From the NCBI GenBank assembly GCA_963575745.1, contig CAUYUJ010014772.1, forward strand, positions 116,001 through 180,000: 64,000 bases of DNA, written 5' to 3'. Under the pieces are notes generated by a model, which had not been told where the DNA came from, made no database searches, and was given only the letters and a program-made list of their open reading frames with translations. This stretch comes from Prorocentrum cordatum (Eukaryota; Sar; Dinophyceae; Prorocentrales; Prorocentraceae). The position numbers and the translations under genes are program-made. The stretch's first letter is position 1. Each line of letters begins with the position of its first letter. Of this stretch, positions 43,663 through 53,215 are shown one piece after another.

Positions 43663-44772
43663 CTAGGACTCCTCCTCCATCTGCTTGACCTCCGTCCGCA
43701 TCTTCTTGGCGTCGCCCAGCAACTGCTCCGCTGCTTCCCTCTTGGCGGGGTCCTCAATCCCGCACGTGATGTCCTGCCACGCTTGCTGCGCCGCCTGCGA
43801 CACGCCAGGCCCCTCCTCCTTGGGAGCGTCCACCTGCTGCGCTGCTGCTGGCACCGCCGAGGGCACAGGGACCGCCGCTGCCACAGGCGCACGGGGAGGC
43901 GCCCACGCTGCGGCGGCGGCGCCTGGCATGCCGCTGAGCTCCGCAAGCACCTTCCCGAGCTTCGCGATCTCGTCCCTCGACAAGCCGCCGATCGCCTCCT
44001 GTATCGACTCCAGGGAGGCTGCTGGTGCTGCTCTCGGCTCGGCGGCTGCTGCCGCCGCCTCAGCCTCCTCGGCCGCCACCCTGGTGCGCTGAGCCGCCAG
44101 CGCCTCGCGTGCCTTGGCCGCCGCCTCGTCGCACTCCTTCCGCAGCAGCACCAACTTGTCCGCGAGGCTGGCCGACTCGTTGATGGCCGCCACCGCCTTG
44201 GCCTTTGCCTGCTCCAGCTGGCCCTCCAACTTCTTGACCTGCAAGACCTTGGCGTCCGCCTGCACCTGGGCCGCCTTGACCGTCTTGTCCTTGGACAGCT
44301 CGGCCCCCAGTCCGCCCTCACGCAGCCTCCGTGCCTGCAGAAGCTGCTCGCGGACCTTCGGGGCCAGGAGCGCGGCGGTGAGGGCGAAGTCGGCCTCTGC
44401 CATGCACACGAAGCCACTGCGCTGCTCCTCGCTGAGCTCCACGGCGCCACCAGCGTCACGGCCGCCACCTTCTCCGCCTCGCCACCACGGGGCACGTGTG
44501 GGAGGCTTGCCGCCGCCTGCCCCACGCCCGCCGCGCCCGCCGCCAGCGCCGCCAGGAGCACCACCACCGCCGCCGCCTGCAGGCCACCCCCGCAGCGGAG
44601 GAACGGCGCCCAGCTGCCGCGGCGCTGGCCACCCCGCAGCTTGGCACCCCTTGCGACAGCACGCCCTCTCGGCGAAGTTGTAGTAGTCGCACACCGAGCA
44701 CTTCCACTTCGCAGGCCACGCCGCGCGGCCGCCTCCCCCACGCCCAGCACCCACGCCGCCGCTCCCCGCCAT
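43663..44772 (-). CDS. LINE 1 ORF1: RanBP2-type zinc finger and coiled-coil protein
   Basis: The ATG at 44772 (MAGSGGVGAGRG) gives about 369 residues. An early WKCSVCDYYNFAERACCRKGC fits a RanBP2-like finger (W-x-C-x2-C...N...C-x3-C). It is followed by a Gly-rich stretch, then a long Ala/Lys/Glu coiled-coil region with heptad character and a C-terminal acidic helix ending EVKQMEEES. By analogy with LINE ORF1 proteins it should bind element RNA and help form the RNP. It overlaps an out-of-phase open frame continuous with ORF2. Confidence 0.75.
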   Translation of the reverse strand: MAGSGGVGAGRGGGGRAAWPAKWKCSVCDYYNFAERACCRKGCQAAGWPAPRQLGAVPPLRGWPAGGGGGGAPGGAGGGRGGRGAGGGKPPTRAPWWRGGEGGGRDAGGAVELSEEQRSGFVCMAEADFALTAALLAPKVREQLLQARRLREGGLGAELSKDKTVKAAQVQADAKVLQVKKLEGQLEQAKAKAVAAINESASLADKLVLLRKECDEAAAKAREALAAQRTRVAAEEAEAAAAAAEPRAAPAASLESIQEAIGGLSRDEIAKLGKVLAELSGMPGAAAAAWAPPRAPVAAAVPVPSAVPAAAQQVDAPKEEGPGVSQAAQQAWQDITCGIEDPAKREAAEQLLGDAKKMRTEVKQMEEES

Positions 44773-44888
44773 GGCGCGCGTGAGTTTGGAAGGAGGCCGC
44801 CCGACTGCCAGAGTGCACACACTCTTGCCTGCGCACGGTAGTGCGATCCAGTGAAGCACGGAGGCTGAAAGCCCCCCGAGCAACCCAT

Positions 44889-44910
44889 CTTGAGCCAAAA
44901 TGGCTACGGA
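44889..44910 (-). other. Exact DinoSL exon at the LINE 1 5' end
   Basis: The full 22-nt spliced-leader sequence (T variant at position 1) ends in GGCTCAAG and is followed directly by ATGGGTTGC. Genomic DNA should not contain the leader at a gene start unless it was copied from a trans-spliced mRNA. Confidence 0.95.
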
Positions 44911-45030
44911 GGGGAGGGAGGAGGAGAGGAGGAGGAGGAGGAGGAGGAGGAGGAGGAGGAGGAGGAGGAGAGGAGGAGGAGGAGGAGGAGAGGAGGAGAG
45001 GAGGAGGAGGAGGAGGAGAGAAGAAGAATG
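44911..45030. repeat. (GAG)n tract, 5' flank of LINE 1
   Basis: On the LINE coding strand this is (CTC)n ending at the DinoSL. Confidence 0.9.
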
Positions 45031-45339
45031 GGTATTGGAAAATTCACGACGTAGGAATTCTGGGGTCGATCTGGCCGACCTGCGCTTCGGGGCGGCTGTT
45101 GGGCGGCCGCCAGGAGGGGCAGCACAGGAAGGCGCAGAGGGAGGAGAAGAAGAAGCTCACGCCCGAGGCCCCAGGGGACGCCTGCTGCCGGCGCCCCGCC
45201 TGGCCAGGCCGGTCCACGGGCTCAGGGCCCGTGCACGCAGCCAAGGCGCCGGGGCCAGGGCCCCTTTGGGGGCGTCGGCAGGGGCTCGACCTGGGCCTCG
45301 CAGAGAGGCCACCTGTGGGTGCCTGCAGGGCTCCTGTTC
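45031..45339. other. Short unique stretch
   Basis: No recognised gene. Confidence 0.35.
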
Positions 45340-45835
<496 letters not shown>

Positions 45836-45970
45836 CTCCCCCTCCCCCTCTGACAGAAAGCAAACGGTACGCGACGACGGGCCGCTCCCCACTGGGATGG
45901 GCGCGGGAGCTCTGGGGGCCGCACGCCGTCAAAGGACCACGACGTCACCAGATCTCTGACGAAATGGTTC

Positions 45971-46172
45971 CACGGCGAGCGAGGGGGGGAAGTGAGAAGG
46001 ACAAGGCCTTCTCAGAAGGCGGCGGGACTTCTCAGACGCCCTCGCGCCTTCTGAGAGGTTGTTTGTGTTTTCTGGGAAGGCTTAGAAAACTTCTCGGCAG
46101 GCCGGGGGACTTCCGAGCCTTCTGAGAAGGCCTCCTTCTTCTCATTTCCCTTCCTCGCTCGCCGCCGGATGG
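45971..46172. mobile_element. Fold-back element family 2, copy B
   Basis: Ends GGCGAGCGAGG and CCTCGCTCGCC. The self-complementary arms contain CCTTCTCAGAAGGC and GCCTTCTGAGAAGGCC. Same orientation as 11275-11475, opposite to 46973-47136. Confidence 0.7.
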
Positions 46173-46464
46173 TGTTTTCAACCAGCGGGCTGTCCTCGGC
46201 TTCGGCCTTCGACGGCCGTTCTCGGACCCGAAGCCCGCAAAAAAGTGGATCCGGAACGAAGATCTGCCCCTGAGCAAAAGTTGGGCAGCTCTGAGGCCGC
46301 GGGCTGAGCAAGCACAGTGGAGGATGTCCGGGTCGGAGGTCTGGGTATACGGTGGGTCCGTGCTGCGGCGGCGCGGCGGTGACCTCGCCGCGGGCGTTCC
46401 AGATCGCACGATCCGCCTCGAGTCAGAGACAGTGCCAGAGTCGTCATGGCACGAACCTACCGTG

Positions 46465-46617
46465 AAGTCGGGCATGTCCCTCTACAGGGGGAAAGTTCGA
46501 AAACAGTCAAAAATAGTCTGGGGACGATTTTCGTTTGTTCGACTGTGCTTGAATCTGTTGAGGGTGTTTTCTATGTTTCGCACAGAATCCGCCTGTAGGG
46601 GGACACGCCTGACCTAA
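46465..46617. mobile_element. MITE family 1, copy 3 with clear target duplication
   Basis: A 153-bp element with ends AAGTCGGGCATGTCCCTCTA and ACACGCCTGACCTAA. It is flanked by perfect 10-bp direct repeats ACCTACCGTG (46455-46464 and 46618-46627). Terminal inverted repeats of about 26 bp with an 8-10-bp duplication resemble Mutator-like elements, but no transposase is present to confirm the family. Confidence 0.85.
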
Positions 46618-46781
46618 ACCTACCGTGCTGCGGCCCGGGAGGGCACGTCCACGGATCGAGGGGCCCAGGGACCGGCCCCGGCCGGGATCGGTGCACACGG
46701 GCGGTGGGCGTCCCCGCTGCAGGAGAAGGCGAGGGCTGAGGCGGAGGACGTCGACTGCACGCCTTGAGAGTGAACCTTTTC

Positions 46782-46943
46782 ACCACCCACCAAACCACCC
46801 CAACCCAACCCGAAGGCCTCAATTTATCCTCGATTTCCAGTGGGGGGGGGTCGGGGAACGTCGAAAAAACACATGGAACCCGTACCCCCCCCCAACCCGA
46901 AATTCGGGTCTTCGGGTTGGGTTGGGGTGGTCTGGTAGGTAGT
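46782..46943. mobile_element. MITE family 3
   Basis: A 162-bp element with 34-bp terminal inverted repeats (46782-46815 and 46910-46943, sharing CCACCCCAACCCAACCCGAA). Only a few positions mismatch. Flanks AACCTTTTC and CACCTTTGC match at 7 of 9 positions, a possible decayed target duplication. Confidence 0.65.
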
Positions 46944-46972
46944 CACCTTTGCCTGGGTGGCCTTCTTCGGCG

Positions 46973-47136
46973 GCGAGCCCAGGGGTGAAGTGAGAAGGGG
47001 CAGGCCTTCTCAGAAGGCTCGGAAGTCCCCCAGCCTGCTGAGAAGCTCTCTAAGCCTTCTCCGACGACACAGACAACCTCTCTGAAGCCCGCAAGGTGTT
47101 CTCCTTCTCACTTCCCCTCCTCGCTCGCCGCCGACT
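46973..47136. mobile_element. Fold-back element family 2, copy C
   Basis: Inverted relative to copy B, with an internal deletion. Shares TGAGAAGG, AGGCCTTCTCAGAAGGCT, GGAAGTCCCCC and the TCGCTCGCCGCC end. Confidence 0.65.
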
Positions 47137-47278
47137 TCTGGTGCGGGCCGACTCGGGTTCCCCGATCGCTGAAAGCTATGCGATAGCAGCGGCTTGCGCG
47201 CTTGGGTTTGGCCCCCCCCCCCCCGCACCTCTCCAAAGTTGCGCACCAGAGATCACTCTTACCCAGAGTCACTCCTGC

Positions 47279-47485
47279 ATGTATCGAGTGGAGGATCGAC
47301 TACAGAATCGATGTACCCTAAAATTGCTTTTCCGTCGATCTCTACGAAACATACCCACAGTGATCCGTAGATCTACTGACTTTCCTAAGTATCTGTCTCC
47401 CAGCTTCGACGAGAAACTCAATTCTGGGGTTAACCAATTCTGCAGTCGATCTGCAGCCGATCCTCTGCTCGAGTGTAGCCGAGAG
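47279..47485. mobile_element. Possible MITE-like inverted-repeat element
   Basis: The left part has GAGGATCGACTACAGA, and the right part reverse-complements to GAGGATCGGCTGCAGA, about 200 bp apart. Ends are imperfect and no target duplication was identified. Confidence 0.4.
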
Positions 47486-47590
47486 GAGAAGGCGAGGCGA
47501 GAGGCGGAGGCCGAGGAGCGGCGGACGAAGGCCGCCGAGGAGGAGGAGAAGCGCAGGGCCATGCGGGAGCGCAGGCGGGGCCCCGGGAGC
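47480..47590 (+). CDS. Candidate host exon 1, charged coiled-coil segment
   Basis: Reads REEKARREAEAEERRTKAA then EEEEKRRAMRERR, a strongly helical charged sequence. TGTAG precedes it as a possible acceptor, and a GC-type donor (CGCAG|GCGGGG) is possible, as allowed in dinoflagellates. It may belong with the exons at 48176 and 49399. The reading frame continues past the proposed donor, so the exon limits are inference. The gene is not recognised. Confidence 0.3.
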
Positions 47591-47792
47591 AACGCCAGCC
47601 CAGGATCGGCCCCGCCGACGGCGTCGGCGTCGGCGGCGTCGGCGCCGGCACCGTCGTCGTCTCGCCCTCGGCTTGGGAGGCCAGCGGCAGCAGTGCGCCG
47701 GCGGAGGGCCTGCGGAAGTCAGAGCGTGGCGCGCCCGCACTTGGCGAGGGAAGCGCTGGCGCACGCAGCACCCTGAAGCGTGATCCTGGCAC

Positions 47793-47892
47793 CCTGAGGA
47801 GGAGGAGGAGGAGGAGGAGGAGGAGGAGGAGGCGAGGGAGGAGGAGAGGGAGGAGGAGGAGGAGGAGGAGGAGGAGGAGAAGGAGGAGCAAT
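47793..47892. repeat. (GAG)n tract
   Basis: Purine tract between candidate exons. Confidence 0.9.
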
Positions 47893-48175
47893 GAGTTCAG
47901 CTCCGCAGAAGTTCAGCGCGAAAGGAGTGCTCAATTATCGTTATAGTCATAACCTTCCGCATCTTCAGCGTTCAAGGCTCTTGCGTTCTTGCCGTCAACC
48001 CTTACTATAGATGTCGGTCGCGGGGGCGGGGAATAATCATTTCTTTGTTGCGGTCTGGTGCAGTGCTAAAGATATCGCTCCGCGAAATCCGCCCCCGCGA
48101 ATGATTCATTTTCGTTTCGGTGTTAACGATAATGCCTAGGGGTTCTCAATCGCTTCCCCCTGTTTGGGAATGCAG

Positions 48176-48294
48176 GGTTTCCAGAGTCGGCCCCGTGGAA
48201 TCGCAGGCAGAAGGTCAAGGAGCAGCAGGCCGCGGCCCAGGCGGAGCTGAAGAGGGCCACGACGCAGGATCTGACGGTGGAGGAGGCTCCAGGG
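48176..48294 (+). CDS. Candidate host exon 2
   Basis: Acceptor TGCAG|GGTTTCC at 48173-48175 and donor CCAGGGG|GTGAGC-like sequence at 48295. The open frame reads GFPESAPWNRRQKVKEQQ then AAAQAELKRATTQDLTVEEA, helical and Lys/Gln-rich. Sensible splice signals at both ends and protein-like composition favour a real exon. Long microsatellites follow in the predicted intron. Confidence 0.4.
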
Positions 48295-48342
48295 GTGAGC
48301 CCCGAGGAGCGGGGCATTACAGACCGCAGTGCACGGGGGTCC

Positions 48343-49375
48343 TTCGACAGTCCTCCTCCTCCTCCTCCTCCTCCTCCTCCTCCTCCTCCTCCTCCTCCTC
48401 CTACTCCTCCTCCTCCTTGGCATCCTCACCACCACCATCACTACCAGCAGCATCATTACCATTACCATCACCATCACCATCATCATCATCAGCATCATCA
48501 TCATCATCAGCATCATCATCATCATCATCAGCATCATCATCGTCATCGTCATCATCAGCATCAGCATCAGCATCATCTTCATCAGCATCACCATCACCAT
48601 CATCAGTATCACCAACAGCAGCATCATCATCATGAGCATCATCATCATGAGCAGCATCATCACCAGCATCACCACCATCACAGCAGCAGCTGCAATACCA
48701 TCACCACCATCATCACCATCATCACCATCATCATCAGTAACAGCAGCAGCAGCATCACCATCACCATTATCATCACCATCATCATCACCAGCATCATCAG
48801 CAGCATCACCCTTACCATCATCACCATCAGGAGCATCAGGAGCAGCAGCATAATCATAATCATCAGGAGCAGCAGCATCATCCCTCCCGTTCACTCATCC
48901 CCCCTCCCTTCTTCTCCTCCGCCTGCCCTCCCCCTCCCCATTCTCCCCTCCTTCCCCCCTCCCTCATCCCATCCTGCCCCCCCTTCTCCTCCCTTCCCCC
49001 CGCCCTTCCCTCTGCCCATCCTCTCCCTCGGCCCCCCCCTCTGCCCCATCATCCTTCCCCCCCTCGTCCCGCGCATCCCTCCTTGCTCCTTCCCCTCGTC
49101 CTCTTCCTCTTCCTCCTCCTTCTCCTCCTCTCCCTCCTCCTCCTCCTCCTTCTCCTCCTCCTCCTCCTCCTCCTCCTCCTCCTTCTCCTCCTCCTCCTCC
49201 TTCCTCCTCCTCCTCCTCCTCCTCCCCCTCCTCCTCCTCCTGCTCCTCCTCTTCCTCCTCCTCCTCCTCCTCCTCCTCTTCCTCCCCCCTCCTGGTCCTC
49301 CCTTCACCCCCCTCCCCCTCCTCCTCCTCCTCCTCCTCCTCCTCCTCCTCCTCCTCCAGCCCTTCCTGCCTCACC
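48343..49375. repeat. CTC, CAT/CAG and CTC microsatellite tract
   Basis: CTC (48343-48415), CAT with CAG and CAC variants (48420-48890), then CT-rich and CTC (48890-49370). It lies in a predicted intron and gives a long pyrimidine tract just before the next candidate exon. Confidence 0.9.
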
Positions 49376-49398
49376 TTCCCTCCCTCGCTTGCTCGCCC

Positions 49399-49467
49399 GA
49401 AGGAGGAGGAGAGAAGGCGACTGCAGCGGGAGCGCCGGGCGAACCGGAAGCTGATGGTGCTGGACTG
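49399..49467 (+). CDS. Candidate host terminal exon
   Basis: After a pyrimidine-rich tract and CGAAG, the frame reads EEERRRLQRERRANRKLMVLD and stops at TGA. Its charge pattern matches the two exons upstream. It would be the C-terminus of an unrecognised basic coiled-coil protein. Confidence 0.35.
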
Positions 49468-49804
49468 AGCGGCTGGCGGTGACCGCCCCGCGCCCCGCTC
49501 CGCGCCCTCGTGGTTCTCCTCCAGGAGGGGAGGAGAGGGAGCGGGAGGAGAAGTAGGAGGGCGGGGAAGAGGAGGAGGAGAAAGCTGGTGCCACAGGTGA
49601 AGATGTCGCTCTGTAGAGGGCGGCGGCAGACGTGAGGACATGTGGCGCGCAGCTACGGGCCTAGGAGGAGGAGGCGGAGAAAGAAGAGGAGGGTTGGGAG
49701 GAGGAGGAATAGAAGAAGGAGGAGGAGGAGGAGGAGGAGGAGTTTGAGGAGGTGAAGGGAGTTTTTGTTGTTCCGTCAGAGTTTCTGCGAATGTTTGCCC
49801 GCAC
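49468..49804. other. Stretch with GAG-rich repeats
   Basis: No gene recognised. Confidence 0.35.
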
Positions 49805-50071
49805 GAGTCAAGTTTAAGACTTGGGGCTCCAACTTGTGTCTCAAATGTGTTTATCGTGGCCAAAGACGCCTGGGAAGAGCACCCTCTTTTTATCCATGAC
49901 TGGGCTGCAGCCTCAGACCTCACCGAGCCACCACCAGAGTGGCACATCAAGTTGTTTGACGAGGATAGTGACAAGTGCGAACTGTTTCGGCTCCCTCCAG
50001 AGTCCATACTGCTTTCGTGCATGAGCTGTATATATATCCCAGGTTCGTGTGGTATCTTAGCCCGTGCATGA
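49805..50071 (+). CDS. Candidate exon of unknown protein
   Basis: The frame reads SSLRLGAPTCVSNVFIVAKD then AWEEHPLFIHDWAAASDL, and continues with EWHIKLFDEDSDKCELFRLP. Composition is balanced and protein-like, unlike the surrounding repeat-derived frames. A CCGTCAG acceptor lies just upstream near 49780. The end is uncertain. No family recognised. Confidence 0.35.
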   Translation, partial: ESSLRLGAPTCVSNVFIVAKDAWEEHPLFIHDWAAASDLTEPPPEWHIKLFDEDSDKCELFRLPPESILLSCMSCIYIPGSCGILARA

Positions 50072-50470
50072 TGCTTACCCTCGCTTGGCTGGTTACGGCT
50101 TGCGTGGCGGGGGTCCCATATATCACGCGCCGCGTGCGTTCTCGAGGTGACGGGGAAAGGGCAAGGAGCCGACATCCCCGTCGTGAAGCAAGAGTGTCCG
50201 AAAGCCTCTCCTTGTCCGGGGCTGCGTCCTCCTCGCCGAGAGCTGTCTGGGAGCCGCCTTGCGTCCCGTCTTGGCGTTGCACGCTCCCGGGCTGAACCCG
50301 TGTGGGGCCCGCCAGCGTGCCCAAAATGGGTTTAGCCTGAGGCTCCGCTGATGGACCGGCACACCCAAAATCAGACTTTGAAGGGTGTGCGTTCCTCAGC
50401 ACTGGTGAGCTGCCCAGCCTTACTCGTCTTTCCTCCTATCCATTGCGTGTGAGCCAAGCCGTGCAGCCAC
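50072..50470. other. Non-coding stretch
   Basis: Overlapping weak frames only. Confidence 0.35.
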
Positions 50471-51636
50471 ATGATTGGGCATCAAGCCGTCAGCCAGCCA
50501 GCCGACCCGACGGTCCAACTGGTGTGCGCGGTGCGCGACATGCAGAGGGTGTACCGCCAGATCCCCGTGCAGGACAGCCACTCCCCGCTTTCTGTCGTCG
50601 CCTCGTGGTCTCCAGCGGCGGGCGAGTGGGTCTTTGGCCACCTCCGTGATTTGGCATTCGGCCTGAGGGCGGCAGCATGGTTGTTCAACCGCTCCCTGCC
50701 ATGATTGTGGCCGTGGCACGGCGACTGCTGGCGATTCCTGTCGTGCACCTCTACGACGACTTCCAGACGGTCGACGTTCAACACGGTGGAGCTGACGATC
50801 TGTTCCACCTTTTGCTCAAGGAGTTGGGCGTGCTCATGGGCCCAGACAAGCACCAGTCCCCGTCTCCCGAGGTGCGGCACCTCGGCCGCCACGAGGGCTA
50901 GAGGTACGTACACACACATGGCAAGGTGTACGCTTTCCTTGACTCCCCCAGGATCGCAGAGCTTCTGGCAGAGATTGCTGCTCTCCAGTCGGGCCGGCAT
51001 GTTCGTTCCTTGGCGCGCCTTCGGGGTAGGCTCAACCACGCCAGATCGTCCTTCGCGGACCGTGGGATCAGTGGCCCACTCCGGGATGGGGATCCTCGCA
51101 CAGATAATGTCTTGTCTTCCCAACTCGCCTACTTCAAAGATGCGTTGAAGACGGCAACGTCCAAGGCGCACCGCATACCTGGTTCGCAAGCTGCCCGCGT
51201 GACCGTCTGGACCGATGCGTCTTTTCGCCGCAGGAGCCGAGGAGGGTGTCCACCGCTCCCGTCTGTCTTGGTTTTTGTCTTTGCCGTCGGGCGCGAGATT
51301 GGGCCGGGCGTACGACATTCCACCTTCTGGGAGCGAGATCTTGAGCGTTCGACGCATATCGTCGTGGCAGAGGCGATGGTTGTCGTGATGTTGTTTCGCA
51401 AGGCTCCTTCATTCCTGGTTGACCACGCAGCAACCTTTTGCATTGACAGCCTATCAGCTCTGTCTGGGTTCGTCATGAGCGACTCGCAGATCGCCGATCT
51501 GAGCGGCATCTACATGGCCGTTGCTGCCCAGGCTGCCCGGCTCAGCATGCCTGTGTGGTTCGAGTATGTTCCCAGCCACATCACTGACGGCGGAAGCAGA
51601 CAAGGCGTCACAGACCCCGTGGCCAACAGCCTGTAG
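50471..51636 (+). pseudogene. Broken retroelement: reverse transcriptase and RNase H
   Basis: RT motifs: VRDMQRVYRQIPVQ (motif A type), FGHLRDLAFGLRAAAWLFNR, and VVHLYDDFQTVD (catalytic YDD at about 50751). RNase H follows with VWTDASF, VAEAMVVV, CIDSLSAL and YVPSHITDGGS, ending at a stop at 51634-51636. The frame shifts at about 50690-50704 (within RT) and is cut by an in-frame TAG at 50899-50901, so the copy is dead. No integrase or protease is visible. The RT-RNase H layout resembles DIRS- or LTR-type elements more than LINEs. Confidence 0.75.
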
Positions 51637-52904
51637 GCCGTAAATGCGAGGCTCACATCCCGTGGGCCAGGGGCAAAGATGCATCTCTCATTCGGACCGC
51701 CAGCCCCCAAGTCGAGGAGAGACATCTGGCCCCGAGGTCGAGCTTCCCATGGGGCACCAGGCCCACCCGACACGCAAGCCTCAAGGCAGCGGTCGCTGTT
51801 GAAAGCGAGAGCCAAAGGATGCGAAACAGGTGGGGGAAGAGGGATGCTGGTTGGCTGCGGCATTGGGGCGAAAGACGTGGCCAAAGGCGGCCAACGCTGA
51901 AGAAACGTCAACGTTCCCGCCCATGGAAATCTCAAAAGTGGAGGCCTCCATAGGGAGCAGCGTAAAGTGGAATGCGTGCGAATTGGATCACGACCCGTGC
52001 TATAGTACATAAACTCTTGGACCTATGATCCAAGCAGGCCGCCTGTCTAGACAAGGTTCGTTCCATCGTTCTGCGGGTCTCGAGGCACGCGAGGGCAGCC
52101 TGCAGCGCTACGCGGTTGCATGCCGCCAGATCCTCGAACGGTTTCGCCATCGATGTTGCCGGCCTGGGGCTAGCCAGCTCTGACTCTGCTGTGGGTTCCT
52201 GAGGGGCGTCGGCCAGACCCAGCTCTTCGACGAGCGCTGCCGCTGGCGTCGCGGCTGCGGCCGGCGCCCCCCTCCTCCGGGAGCGGTGCCAACGTGGCCT
52301 CCGGAGCCGTGCTCGGCCGGATGGTACGCGGCGCCGTAGTCGACTGCCGTCTGCGCCTCCACGCCCAAGGTTCGAAGGAGCTCACATGCCAGGCCCAGCG
52401 GCGGAGCAAGCGACGGGCCGAGGCCATGATGGCGCGCCCTCCCGCATCTGGGCCTTTGCAGGCTGCTCGTCGAAAGCGGGCACGTTCCACGCGGGGCTGA
52501 CCACGCCCTCATGCAACAACGCATCTTCGGGGCCAGCGAACCAGGACTCAGAGTGCCCGTCAGCGCCACCGAAGTGCTCGCCGAGCATCCCGAGACGACC
52601 ACGGTATCCACCAGTCAAAGCTGCGCTGGCCGAGTCCTGGGTCGTACGTGGCCTCGGCTCTGGCGCGCACGGCGGACGTGAGGCGAGATGGCCCATGACG
52701 ATGGCCACTTCGGCAGATGTGCCGTCGCCAATGTGCGGCACAGCCAGTGCGCCGCGCCGCGGTGGTGAGCGCGCAAGCTGCGGTCGCTTCCTGCCGCCTC
52801 GGCGCCACGCTCCGGTCGGGCCCGAGCAGGCCAGCGCGCGTAAGATCCGCCTGTGCGAAGATATTCCCCGCCGACGATCCCCAGCCCAAGCAGGTTTGAG
52901 AAAG
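51637..52904. other. Stretch with ambiguous frames
   Basis: Open frames exist on both strands at 52108-52985. A segment ending CAKIFPADDPQPKQ before CAG|GTTTGAG (52890) could be an exon end, and a minus-strand frame at 52741-52382 looks protein-like (SESWFAGPEDALLHEGVVSP). Neither is strong enough to call. Confidence 0.25.
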
Positions 52905-53215
52905 GAGGGCGGAGGAGCAGGACGAGGAGGCGGAGGAGGAAGACGAGGAGGAGGAGGAGAAGGAGAAGGAGGAGCACGAGGATGAGGAGGAGAGAAGAAA
53001 AGCAGGAAGGGAGGAGGACGAGGAGGAGGAGGTCCTCCTCCTCCTCCTCCTCCTCCTCCTCCTCCTCCTCATCCTCCTCCTCCTCATCTTCATCCTCATC
53101 CTCCTCGTCCGCATCTTCATCCTCATCCTCCTCATCCTCCTCATCCTCCTCATCCTCCTCATCCTCCTCCTTGTCCGTCCGCCTCCACCCCCGCCTCCTC
53201 CACATCCTTCTCCTC
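52905..53215. repeat. (GAG)n meeting (CTC)n head-on
   Basis: Purine GAG/GGA tract to about 53030, then immediately CTC/CAT-CTC pyrimidine tract. The two arms are reverse complements and could form a long hairpin. Confidence 0.9.

Larger units (their letters stand above)
35979..44910 (-). mobile_element. LINE 1: full-length non-LTR retrotransposon with DinoSL 5' end
   Basis: It runs from an exact 22-nt DinoSL (44889-44910) to the end of ORF2 at 35979, with the same-strand (CTC)n microsatellite on both sides. ORF1 (zinc finger plus coiled coil) and ORF2 (endonuclease, reverse transcriptase, RNase H, zinc fingers) are both uninterrupted, so the copy is young or selected. Coding density is very GC-rich. 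ATAC/GTAT is nearly absent (one ATAC found in 9 kb), in sharp contrast to the Helitron-like block. Confidence 0.85.

Noticed and set aside
36290-44841. Several plus-strand frames of 200-790 codons opposite LINE 1
   Set aside because: They are antisense shadows of the GC-rich ORF1 and ORF2.
43680-44888. N-terminal 400 residues of the ORF2-frame of LINE 1 as a real domain
   Set aside because: Arg/Ser/Pro-rich, with no motif; best read as the shadow of ORF1. Kept only as an open question on translation start.
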